DNA of 6,316 nt from an uncultured Sphingorhabdus sp. (GCA_937873665.1 CALMYW010000100.1:1-6316), one strand, 5' to 3'; counted from the first letter of the stretch, positions 1 to 6,316 are shown. Translations and numbers: made by a program. Notes: generated by a model from the sequence alone, not told the origin.

Positions 1-4
1 ACTG

Positions 5-50
5 ATTCCACGCCAAGCTGGACACGCATTCCAGAGCAAGCTGGACAGTC
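5..50. repeat. Tandem 23-bp repeat, possible end of an IS21-type element
   Basis: Two direct units with a 23-bp period are visible. ATTCCA occurs at 5-10 and 28-33, and AAGCTGGACA at 15-24 and 38-47, each pair separated by four variable bases. The window's first bases (ACTG before ATTCCA) fit the tail of a further unit lying upstream. A degenerate copy, AGCTTGGACTCGG, follows at 53-65. Several short repeats near an end are typical of IS21-family elements, but no istA/istB coding sequence or element boundary is visible, so the assignment is inference. The rest of 1-130 holds no gene and no clear terminator that I can see. Confidence 0.45.
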
Positions 51-130
51 GGAGCTTGGACTCGGTCCCGCGCAGTGGCGTATTTTGATCGCGCCGGAAT
101 GCCGAACTACTATCAAAAACTATTCGACAA

Positions 131-880
131 TTAGATTTTAGTATTCACGCAGCACGAATCCTGGTCTTTATGCAACAAATAAATCAATGTCGGAGACAGT
201 GCGGCGCTCCGCTCCAAAAGAGCCTTTGGAACCCATGACATAGCCTTTCTTAGAATGCGAGAACGTATCTCATTGTTCAGCAAGTCGGACAAAGCGGGTA
301 CCACCAAGCTTGTTGTGCGAATTCCAGCCGCACGGGCAAGTTCTTCAAATGCACAAGCCGATAGCGGTCGGCAATCATAATGCGTGCCTTTCCCTGATAT
401 CCTTAAATACGGACTCCGCAGATTCGTTGGAAGCCAGCTTAGAAACGGCAATTGATAGTGTGGCTCGGTCAGCATCCAGCGATTAGGAACGGCCAGATAA
501 CCAGAACCCAGAGGCTTCAAAACCCGCCGAATTTCAGAAAGATGCGTCAATTGTTGGGCGCCATCCCCAACATGTTCTATCACATGGTTGCTGATGACTA
601 CGTCAAACGAAGCTTCGGCAAAGGGCAATTGTGAACCCTGAACCACCTCGAAGTAATAGTTGTCTTTCTCCACGCGTTGATCAAGCACATCGACAGCAGA
701 TACGTCACAGTGGAAACTCGGGTGAACCGCAAAATAATGAGCAATCACCCCAGAACCACAACCGATCTCCAGAAGACGTATAGGCCCGGGAAATCTATCA
801 ATTTGCAATAGGCGGGCGATCTTTTCCGCTTTCTTGCGTCGAGATATGATGTCAAGAGAGGCGTGAGCCTGCCGAATCAT
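131..880 (-). CDS. Class I SAM-dependent methyltransferase (Methyltransf_11/23-like)
   Basis: Predicted cytosolic methyltransferase of 249 residues that transfers a methyl group from S-adenosylmethionine. The acceptor is unknown; a sugar or glycan end is plausible from context. With the start at 880, motif I LLEIGCGSG is at about residues 36-44, the post-I acidic strand VSAVDV at 60-65, motif II FDVVISNHVIEHV at 92-104 and the motif III region LKPLGSGYLAVPN at 121-133, in canonical order. A longer reading from 946 would use a TTG start and overlap the upstream gene by 70 bp. The ATG at 880 gives a 4-bp ATGA overlap with the stop of the upstream GT4 gene, so I prefer it. It is the last gene of the minus-strand operon and ends in TAA. 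Its GC is about 50% (hand count over 181-600), clearly lower than the other genes, which suggests separate acquisition. Fold assignment is secure; substrate is not. Confidence 0.88.
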   Translation of the reverse strand: MIRQAHASLDIISRRKKAEKIARLLQIDRFPGPIRLLEIGCGSGVIAHYFAVHPSFHCDVSAVDVLDQRVEKDNYYFEVVQGSQLPFAEASFDVVISNHVIEHVGDGAQQLTHLSEIRRVLKPLGSGYLAVPNRWMLTEPHYQLPFLSWLPTNLRSPYLRISGKGTHYDCRPLSACAFEELARAAGIRTTSLVVPALSDLLNNEIRSRILRKAMSWVPKALLERSAALSPTLIYLLHKDQDSCCVNTKI

Positions 881-2118
881 CTGCCCCACGCGCGACCCCC
901 AACATCCCTCAACAACTCGCCATAGCGGTTTGCCACGGATATCCAACCCATCTTCTGCTCCAACCGCTCACGAATTGCCGCAGTCCGTCGAACAGCCTCA
1001 TCGGGCGAGAGCAAGACATTCGTGACCTTTTCCGCAAGACTCCCCGGGCTTCCAGGGATAGCCCTCATTTCCATTTCGGTATCCAGAAAGATGTCCGCCA
1101 CTACCGAAACATCACCAACGACAACGGGGCAACCGCACGCAATTGCCTCGACCGTGACCAAGCCCAGGCCTTCCTTGTCACCGGAGTCGGCATCGATGAA
1201 AGGCGCCACGAACACCGAAGCGTACTGGTAGAGTTCAGGCAAGGCACATTGGGGCAACGGGCCGCGAAACTCGACGCAGTCACGCAATTCCAGTGAGCAT
1301 ACCTGCGCGGCAAGCGCCCCTAACTCCGGGCCACCACCGACAACCACCAAGTGCGCGCCAGGCACTCTGGCGCGAATCACGGGTAGCGCCTCGATTAGGT
1401 ATTTCACCCCCTTTTTTTCGACCAAGCGCCCGACAAACAGGATTTGTCCGGCAATTCGCTGTTTTCCGCGGTCGACTGAAAAACGGTGCGAAAAATCAAC
1501 GCCCATTGGAATCACGCTTATCTCGTTGAGCGGCACCTCCAATTTGACGAGGACTTCCACCATCGGTTGGCTGACCACGGTAATTGCCCTGGCTCGGCGC
1601 AAAACCCAGCGCTTGAGTAGCCGGAAGGTTCTCCCACGCAGACCAAAAAGATCGCCCCCATGCGATGTAATCAGGAAGGGCGGAAGACTTCGCGAAAATA
1701 CAGAAAGCAAAGCGATTGCAAGCCCTTGAGGAAATATCCAATGCGCATGTATCGCGTGCGGCTCAATCTCCCTGACGCAACGCCAACACGCAATTATCAG
1801 ACCGAGGAAAAAAAACGGAACAAGGCCCCATTTCCAGCGCGAGCGCTTCAGGTTGGCAAGGATGCCGCCATCCTGCACCAGGGACTCGAGGTTCTCGGGT
1901 GCATAGCGAAATCTGTGAATCGAAACGCCATCCATGACCTCGAACCGTGCGGCACCGGGCGCATGCGGACAGATGACGTGAACGGCAAAGTCATCCGCCA
2001 GTCGCCGATTCAGTTCATGGACAAAGCCCGGTTCGTGATCGCCGCGCCACCTCGGATAGGTCGACGCCAGCACCAGGAGCCTCTTGCGACGGGGCGGCGG
2101 TTCTTCCAGTTCAGCCAT
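877..2118 (-). CDS. Glycosyltransferase family 4 (GT-B fold)
   Basis: Retaining GT4 glycosyltransferase of 413 residues, a usual length for the family. It would add a sugar from a nucleotide-sugar donor to a growing glycan on the cytosolic face of the inner membrane. The N-terminal acceptor domain starts with LLVLASTYPRWRGDHEPGF (residues 14-32), contains the hydrophobic stretch LVPFFFLGLIIACW (99-112), which may bind membrane, then HAHWIFPQG (124-132) and SHGGDLFG (152-159). The C-terminal donor domain begins near ILFVGRLVEKKG (226-237), with the phosphate-binding Arg/Lys pair, and carries the E-x7-E signature as E316 and E324 in EGLGLVTVE. The ATG at 2118 is preceded by a weak purine-rich stretch (GGGGCGG) and lies 11 bp after the GT2 stop. 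The 3' end overlaps the methyltransferase start by 4 bp. Donor and acceptor cannot be read from sequence; an exopolysaccharide or O-antigen role is inferred from neighbours. Confidence 0.92.
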   Translation of the reverse strand: MAELEEPPPRRKRLLVLASTYPRWRGDHEPGFVHELNRRLADDFAVHVICPHAPGAARFEVMDGVSIHRFRYAPENLESLVQDGGILANLKRSRWKWGLVPFFFLGLIIACWRCVREIEPHAIHAHWIFPQGLAIALLSVFSRSLPPFLITSHGGDLFGLRGRTFRLLKRWVLRRARAITVVSQPMVEVLVKLEVPLNEISVIPMGVDFSHRFSVDRGKQRIAGQILFVGRLVEKKGVKYLIEALPVIRARVPGAHLVVVGGGPELGALAAQVCSLELRDCVEFRGPLPQCALPELYQYASVFVAPFIDADSGDKEGLGLVTVEAIACGCPVVVGDVSVVADIFLDTEMEMRAIPGSPGSLAEKVTNVLLSPDEAVRRTAAIRERLEQKMGWISVANRYGELLRDVGGRAWGR

Positions 2119-2129
2119 TGCCGCCCCGG

Positions 2130-3041
2130 CTAATCACGCGCCGAGGAATCCTTGTACATCAGCGCCGTGATTTGCTCGGAAACCAGCCCGATCATGAAGA
2201 TGGTCACGGCGGCGCTCAACAGGAACACGGTCACACTGGGGAAGCGGTGCTGGGTCACATAGGTGAACGCGTAGTAGCCCAATCCGGCCAACAGGTGAGC
2301 CAGCGCGACCGGCGCGAAGAGCTTGAGCGGCGAGTACAGCGAACCGATCTTGAAAATGATGAGCAGGAAACGCAGCCCATCCCTCACCAGCCGGACATGA
2401 CTCTGGCCGATCCGCCTGGGGGTATGAATTGGTTCGTAAACCACACCGTACCCCGCCCGGAAGAAGCTCATCGTGATCGTCGTCGGATAGGAAAATCCGT
2501 TTGGCAACAGATAGAGAAACTGGCGAAACTTGTCGGCCCTGACTGCCCTGTACCCCGATGTCAGGTCAGGGATGTTCTGTCCAACCATCCAGCTTGCGAG
2601 ACGATTGTAGATCCGGTTGCCAATGCCACGGTGAACACTCGCTTGCGAGCCTTTTCCACGCGCCCCGACAACCATGTCGACGCCCTCGACGAGCCGCCCC
2701 AGCAACCGCGGAATATCCTCCGGCCTGTGCTGGCCATCGGCATCCATGAAGACGAGAATGTCACCCGCCGCCACGCGCGCCCCGGCCTTGATCGCCGCCC
2801 CATTGCCCATGCTGTACGGCCGGGAAACGACGAGCGCCTGATGCTGCTTGCACAGTGCTACGGTATCATCGGTCGAGCCATCGTCCACCACGATGATCTC
2901 GGCATCCGGCGCCTGTTGCTTCAGTTCCGGCAACAGGGTTGCGAGCGATCCTCCTTCGTTCTTTGCCGGCAGAACGACCGACAGCCGGACTCCGTGCGTC
3001 ACTGGCGACGAACCCGTTTCACCAGGTTGAAGCCTAGGCAT
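2130..3041 (-). CDS. GT2 glycosyltransferase, polyprenyl-phosphate (DPM1/GtrB-like) type with two C-terminal TM helices
   Basis: Inverting GT-A fold enzyme of 303 residues. The family transfers a sugar from a nucleotide donor to polyprenyl phosphate, producing a lipid-linked sugar on the cytosolic face of the inner membrane. Visible are the first strand LSVVLPAKNEG (20-30), nucleotide-binding VVDDGSTDDT (51-60), the metal-binding DAD at 100-102 followed by GQH, DLTSGYRAVR (159-168), and GQSHVR (212-217), which resembles the GxSK/R element of DPM synthases. Two hydrophobic segments at about 242-262 and 270-291 are likely membrane helices, matching GtrB-like architecture. The ATG at 3041 lies inside the last codons of the upstream small gene (8-bp overlap), and there is no clear Shine-Dalgarno sequence, so translation is probably coupled. 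About 18 residues precede the first strand, so a downstream start (for example GTG at 3002) cannot be excluded. The sugar is unknown. Confidence 0.9.
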   Translation of the reverse strand: MPRLQPGETGSSPVTHGVRLSVVLPAKNEGGSLATLLPELKQQAPDAEIIVVDDGSTDDTVALCKQHQALVVSRPYSMGNGAAIKAGARVAAGDILVFMDADGQHRPEDIPRLLGRLVEGVDMVVGARGKGSQASVHRGIGNRIYNRLASWMVGQNIPDLTSGYRAVRADKFRQFLYLLPNGFSYPTTITMSFFRAGYGVVYEPIHTPRRIGQSHVRLVRDGLRFLLIIFKIGSLYSPLKLFAPVALAHLLAGLGYYAFTYVTQHRFPSVTVFLLSAAVTIFMIGLVSEQITALMYKDSSARD

Positions 3042-3336
3042 TCAACGAATTGGTGAGCAGGGCCACGACATCGTTGATAAACTGTTCGTCATGGCCGGCA
3101 TCGTGCAACTTCCATTTGACGGTATTGAGAAACTTGGCCTTCTTGTAAGTGTTGAGCGGCGCCCGCGACGAAAACTCCCGGACCCGAATGAGGAGTCCGC
3201 CCAGCCTCTTCTGTTCCTTTCTCGCATTGTGAGGCTTGTTCTGTCTCTCAACGGAAGGGAAGAGCTTCTCGAGTTCGTCGGCAATCTGCTCTCCGAAGGC
3301 AACGGCCTCACTAGCGTTGAACCACGCAATTACCAT
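3034..3336 (-). CDS. Small charged all-helical protein of unknown function
   Basis: Protein of 100 residues that I do not recognise as a named family. It begins MVIAWFNASEAVAFGEQIAD and looks fully helical. It has a charged centre rich in Lys, Arg and Gln (about 30-45), the segment YKKAKFLNTVKWKLHDAG (64-81) and a helix FINDVVALL (86-94). There is no signal peptide or membrane segment. Evidence that it is a gene: amphipathic, protein-like composition, and a stop (TAG at 3036-3034) that overlaps the GT2 start by 8 bp. The frame stays open upstream to 3786, but that part runs antisense to the TPR gene and reads as Arg/Ser/Pro-rich shadow, so I start at the ATG at 3336. No strong ribosome binding site precedes it, and a GTG start about 14 codons upstream is possible. 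It is the first gene of the glycan operon and may be an accessory or regulatory partner (inference). Confidence 0.68.
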   Translation of the reverse strand: MVIAWFNASEAVAFGEQIADELEKLFPSVERQNKPHNARKEQKRLGGLLIRVREFSSRAPLNTYKKAKFLNTVKWKLHDAGHDEQFINDVVALLTNSLNA

Positions 3337-3437
3337 AACATTGACCGGATGTTCAGGAATTCTGGATGGTCGCACCGTACGCAAGGACAGGCGACCGCGA
3401 CGGTCGAAGTCTAGCAAACAATTGAAAGGAACGCAGG
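3337..3437. promoter_or_regulatory. Divergent intergenic region
   Basis: This 101-bp gap separates the minus-strand glycan operon from the plus-strand TPR-GT41 gene, so promoters for both directions should lie here or just inside the flanking genes. TTGACC at 3341-3346 resembles a -35 box on the plus strand, but no good -10 box lies 16-18 bp downstream, so I do not assign a promoter. A short dyad is present: CGACC at 3392-3396 and GGTCG at 3402-3406 around a 5-base centre. It could be an operator or a chance palindrome in GC-rich DNA. Confidence 0.4.
3425..3430 (+). promoter_or_regulatory. Ribosome binding site of the TPR-GT41 gene
   Basis: AAAGGA is followed by seven bases and then the ATG at 3438. 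This is a good Shine-Dalgarno match at normal spacing, and it fixes the start of the large plus-strand gene. Confidence 0.75.
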
Positions 3438-6251
3438 ATGGGCTTGTTTGACCGCTTTCGATCCACTCGGGATACTCATCCGACTGGCAAAGGGAGCAAT
3501 ATCGAGGATGCCGCAACAAGCGCCTTGCGCCTGATCGAGGAAGGAAATGCGATCGAGGAGGCCGGGCGCCTCGACGATGCGATGTCGTGCTACGAAGCAG
3601 CCATCCGCGTGGCGCCAGATCTCGCCCGCGCCCACCTGAACCGCGGAAACATCCTGCTGGCCAAAGACGATCCGGAGGGAGCCCGAGGGGCCTACGCAAC
3701 TGCAATCGCCCTTGATGCGAACTACGCCGCCGCTCATTACAATTTGGGCAACGCCTACACGCATCTCGGCAAGAATGAACGTGCAAGAGACGCGTACGGG
3801 AAAGCGATCGAACTGAAACTGGACTTTACCGATGCGCACGTGGCCTTGGGGTGCGTCCTGGAAGACCTCGGAAAGCCGAATGAAGCGGTGACCAGTTACA
3901 GACGCGCCTTGGCGTTGAATCCTGAATATGCGGAAGTGCACTGCAATCTTGGCAACACACTGCGCGGCATCGGGGAACTTGACGATGCCATCGCAAGCTA
4001 CCGGGAAGCCCTGAGAATTGACCCAGCTTTGGCGGACGCCCATCTCAATCTGGGGATCGCGCTAAGCGGCCGGAACCAGTTCGAGCAAGCCATCGCTTGC
4101 TACCGTCGGGCGCTCGAGCTTCGCCCGGAGAATGCCGATGCACATTTCGCGCTCGGCATCACCCTGAAAAACCGCGGTCAGATCGAGCCGGCCCTCATCA
4201 GCCTTGGCAAAGCCGTGGAGCTGGACCGCAATCATGTTGAAGCCCATATCAATCTGGCGGACGCGCTCAGGGAAACAGGCGAACTTGATCGCGCCCTGGC
4301 CAGTTATCGAAACGCACTGGAGATCAATCCGGGTCATGCCATTGCCCATAGCAATCTGGGCAATGCGCTGCTGGATCTTCGAAGGTATCCGGAAGCCATG
4401 GCGAGCTACCGCAGGGCGATTGAACTGGACCCGGACTTCGCGGCGGCGTTCAGCAATCTGGGGAGCATCCTGAAGGATATCGGAGAAATGAGCGACGCCT
4501 TGGCAAACACCAGGCGCGCCCTTGAACTCGCCCCCGAACTGACAGTCAGCCGCAGCAATCTGATCTTCATCAACAACTACCTGGAAGATCGTTCCTGCCA
4601 GGACGTGCTGCGGGAGGCGCAAGCATTCGGCCAGATCGTGGCAAGAAAAGCCAGACCGGCAACGGCGTGGAAGAACTTGCCCGACCCCGGCCGCCGCCTG
4701 CGCATCGGATTCGTGTCCGGGGATCTGCGCGATCACGCGGTGGGACACTTCATCGAGGGGGTCCTACATGCGTTGCGTGCAGATGCCGCGGACAGCCTGG
4801 AAGTCTTCGCTTACCCAACCAGTGTCAGCAGAGACCTGGTCAGCGAAAGGATCAAGGCCTGTTGCAAGGGATGGCGCCCCGTCGCCGGTCTTACCGATGA
4901 GGAAGTCGTCTCTTTGGTGGAGTCGGACGGAATCGACATCCTGATCGACCTCTCGGGCCATACAGCCCACAACCGTCTGCCGGTGTTTGCCTGGAAACCC
5001 GCTCCAGTTCAGGTCACCTGGCTTGGCTATCTGGGTACGACAGGCGTTTCCGCGATTGACTACCTGATCGCAGACGAATGGACTCTGCCTGAATCCGAAG
5101 AACCCAATTTCACCGAAACGATTCTGCGGTTGCCGGAAACCTACCTGTGCTTCACCCCCCCGGCGGCCAATACGCCCGTGAGCGAACTCCCGGCCATCAA
5201 GAACGGCTACGTCACCTTCGGATGTTTCAATAACCTCTCCAAGATCAACGACAAGGTGGTCGCCGTCTGGTCACGCATTCTGCAGGCCGTGCCGGACAGC
5301 CGCCTGTTTCTCAAGGCCAAGCAATTTTCCGATCCGGCGATCCAGCAATCGATGCGCGATCGCTTCGCCGCTCATCACATCAATGCGAAGAGACTGGTCC
5401 TGCGCTCGCATGTTGCACGTTCGGACTACCTTGTGCCCTATCAGGAAATCGATATCGCACTGGATCCGTTTCCCTATCCCGGCATCACGACAACGGTCGA
5501 GAGCCTGTGGATGGGGGTCCCGGTCCTGACCCTGGAGGGCAAGAGCTTCATTTCCCGCCAAGGGGTTGGACTGGCGATGAATGCGGGCCTTCCATCCTGG
5601 ATTGCTCGCGACGAGGACGAATACGTCGAACTCGCGGCAAGACACGCCGGAGACCTCGATGCGTTGAGTCTGGTTCGGGCAGCCCTGAGAACGCGTCTGA
5701 GCAATTCGCCCATTCTCGACAGTCGGCGTTTTGCAACCCATTTCTCGACCGCCATGCGAGCCATATGGCAACGCTGGTGCAGATCCGGAGATGGCGTGGG
5801 CAACAGTCCGCAACAGGACGATCCCACCTCTCCTGCCCCAGGCCATCACTCGCACTCCAGCTCGAATTTCGCGCTTCCTCCTGGTGACTCGGGCATTCAA
5901 ACCCGATACACGCCGTCAACGCTTGACACGCCGGAGAATCGAGCGCAGCAACCATTGCTCATGTTGCACATCGGCGGCAAGGAGGCCAAGGCGGGCTGGA
6001 AGATTCTCAACGCGCAAGGGTTTGCGGGCGTCGACTATGTCGGCGATGTCCGCGACCTCAGTGGATTTGGAACAGGATCCTGCAAGAAGATCTACGCTTC
6101 GCATGTCATGGAGCACGTCTCTCAGACGGACTTCCTGCCCACGCTGCAGGGTATCCACAGGGTTCTGTGCGACGGCGGAGAGTTCTATCTTTCCGTACCC
6201 GACCTCGAAGCCCTATGCAAGCTATTCCTCGATCCCAAATTCCGCGATTGA
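3438..6251 (+). CDS. TPR / GT41 O-GlcNAc-transferase-like protein with truncated C-terminal methyltransferase domain
   Basis: Protein of 937 residues, cytosolic by appearance. Ten consecutive 34-residue TPRs occupy about 27-367. A GT41 catalytic region runs from about 419 to 780: RRLRIGFVSGDLRDHAVGHF (419-438) with H433 in the place of the conserved OGT histidine, LIDLSGHTAHNRL (502-514), PAPVQVTWLGYLGTTG (521-536), FNNLSKIND (597-605) with K602 matching the UDP-contacting lysine, H658 in RSHVA, and GITTTVESLWMGVP (682-695). The family transfers GlcNAc or another sugar to Ser/Thr (or Asn in some bacterial relatives). A low-complexity Ser/Pro/His/Gly linker (781-838) leads to MLHIGGKEAKAGWKIL (842-857) and YASHVMEHV (886-894), the start of a SAM-dependent methyltransferase domain. 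This domain ends after only ~100 residues at LFLDPKFRD, short of its C-terminal half, and the sequence past the stop looks foreign. The start is supported by AAAGGA seven bases upstream. Glycosyltransferase activity is plausible; methyltransferase activity is doubtful as it stands. Confidence 0.9.
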   Translation: MGLFDRFRSTRDTHPTGKGSNIEDAATSALRLIEEGNAIEEAGRLDDAMSCYEAAIRVAPDLARAHLNRGNILLAKDDPEGARGAYATAIALDANYAAAHYNLGNAYTHLGKNERARDAYGKAIELKLDFTDAHVALGCVLEDLGKPNEAVTSYRRALALNPEYAEVHCNLGNTLRGIGELDDAIASYREALRIDPALADAHLNLGIALSGRNQFEQAIACYRRALELRPENADAHFALGITLKNRGQIEPALISLGKAVELDRNHVEAHINLADALRETGELDRALASYRNALEINPGHAIAHSNLGNALLDLRRYPEAMASYRRAIELDPDFAAAFSNLGSILKDIGEMSDALANTRRALELAPELTVSRSNLIFINNYLEDRSCQDVLREAQAFGQIVARKARPATAWKNLPDPGRRLRIGFVSGDLRDHAVGHFIEGVLHALRADAADSLEVFAYPTSVSRDLVSERIKACCKGWRPVAGLTDEEVVSLVESDGIDILIDLSGHTAHNRLPVFAWKPAPVQVTWLGYLGTTGVSAIDYLIADEWTLPESEEPNFTETILRLPETYLCFTPPAANTPVSELPAIKNGYVTFGCFNNLSKINDKVVAVWSRILQAVPDSRLFLKAKQFSDPAIQQSMRDRFAAHHINAKRLVLRSHVARSDYLVPYQEIDIALDPFPYPGITTTVESLWMGVPVLTLEGKSFISRQGVGLAMNAGLPSWIARDEDEYVELAARHAGDLDALSLVRAALRTRLSNSPILDSRRFATHFSTAMRAIWQRWCRSGDGVGNSPQQDDPTSPAPGHHSHSSSNFALPPGDSGIQTRYTPSTLDTPENRAQQPLLMLHIGGKEAKAGWKILNAQGFAGVDYVGDVRDLSGFGTGSCKKIYASHVMEHVSQTDFLPTLQGIHRVLCDGGEFYLSVPDLEALCKLFLDPKFRD
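3516..4538 (+). repeat. Ten in-frame TPR-coding repeats, 102-bp period
   Basis: Residues 27-367 of the plus-strand protein divide almost perfectly into ten 34-residue units with no insertion between them. Each carries the TPR consensus, for example AHxNLGxxL in helix A, an A-xxxY-RRAxEL pattern in helix B and a closing P/N-x turn. Boundaries fall near residues 62, 96, 130, 164, 198, 232, 266, 300 and 334. The units would form a superhelix that binds the protein substrate, as in eukaryotic OGT. Units differ in sequence, so this is an old array rather than a recent expansion. Confidence 0.88.
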
Positions 6252-6316
6252 AATTCTGACGGCCCGAGGGCGGGGATTTATTGGCGTTATGGACCTGGAA
6301 ATTGACGGCGAGGGAG
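6240..6316. other. Probable insertion or rearrangement junction truncating the methyltransferase domain
   Basis: The encoded methyltransferase domain follows its family pattern up to LFLDPKF (about 6246) and then ends with two residues and a TGA at 6249-6251. Related domains normally continue for many tens of residues. The following 65 bases do not resume the domain in any frame I can recognise, so a breakpoint probably lies at about 6240-6250. No transposase is visible before the window ends. Confidence 0.5.
6250..6314. repeat. Imperfect direct repeat just past the junction
   Basis: GAAATTctGACGGCccGAGGG at 6250-6270 recurs as GAAATTGACGGCGAGGG at 6298-6314, 48 bp downstream, differing only by two 2-base insertions. 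Repeated short units at an edge are what the termini of some insertion sequences (for example the IS21 family) look like, but I cannot name the element. The repeat differs from the one at 5-50, so the two edges are not copies of the same end. Confidence 0.4.

Noticed and set aside
2980..3030. GT2 N-terminus reading QPGETGSSPVT, which resembles a translated tRNA T-arm
   Set aside because: The DNA there does not form a proper T-stem: ACGGG and CCAGT do not pair fully and the loop TTCGTCG does not match TTCRANY. No acceptor or anticodon arm is visible, so no tRNA or tRNA remnant is called.
2118..3056. 312-codon open frame on the plus strand opposite the GT2 gene
   Set aside because: It is antisense to a gene with clear GT2 motifs; its translation is Arg/His/Pro-rich with no recognisable domain, as expected for a shadow frame in GC-rich DNA.
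3341..3369. Promoter with TTGACC as -35 box
   Set aside because: No acceptable -10 sequence is found at 16-18 bp spacing.
3337..3786. Upstream extension of the small-protein frame to a 250-residue reading
   Set aside because: The extension runs antisense through the start of the TPR gene, is rich in Arg, Ser, Pro and Cys, and lacks the helical character of the last 100 residues.
3411..4748. Long minus-strand open frames opposite the TPR region (3411-4043 and 4062-4748)
   Set aside because: They mirror the periodic TPR coding sequence on the other strand and have no independent start signals or domains.
5271..5955. Overlapping minus-strand frames opposite the GT41 catalytic region
   Set aside because: Several frames overlap one another and a strongly supported gene, and their translations show no motifs.
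5960..6251. Separate methyltransferase gene starting at the ATG at 5960
   Set aside because: No Shine-Dalgarno sequence precedes this ATG, and the frame is continuous with the GT41 region through a typical disordered linker, so a fusion is the simpler reading.

Overview
The window looks like an accessory surface-glycan region of a proteobacterium. A Rhodocyclales-type betaproteobacterium is my best guess, from protein style and GC content; no rRNA or marker gene supports it. Hand counts give about 60-70% GC in sampled lines of the central and right genes and about 50% in the leftmost gene, so the cluster is probably mosaic.

Layout: the left edge (1-130) carries a short tandem repeat that resembles the multiple terminal repeats of IS21-type insertion sequences, with no transposase in view. 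From 3336 leftwards runs a tight minus-strand operon of four genes: a small uncharacterised all-helical protein (3336-3034), a membrane-anchored GT2 glycosyltransferase of the polyprenyl-phosphate type (3041-2130), a GT4 glycosyltransferase (2118-877) and a class I SAM-dependent methyltransferase (880-131). Junctions are an 8-bp overlap, an 11-bp gap and a 4-bp ATGA overlap, which implies co-transcription and probable translational coupling.

A divergent intergenic region of 101 bp (3337-3437) separates this operon from one large plus-strand gene (3438-6251). It encodes a 937-residue protein with ten consecutive 34-residue TPRs, a GT41 (O-GlcNAc-transferase/SPINDLY-like) catalytic region, a Ser/Pro/His-rich linker and the first ~100 residues of a second methyltransferase domain. 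That last domain stops abruptly, and the following 65 bp contain another imperfect repeat. The gene therefore appears cut at its 3' end by an insertion or rearrangement.

Working together (inference): GT2 and GT4 would build or modify a lipid-linked or surface glycan at the inner membrane, and the operon methyltransferase may methylate a sugar or glycan end. The divergent TPR-GT41 protein may glycosylate a protein target, with the fused methyltransferase probably non-functional in its present form. No RNA genes, CRISPR arrays, complete mobile elements or convincing terminators were found. No stretch longer than about 130 bp lacks a gene.
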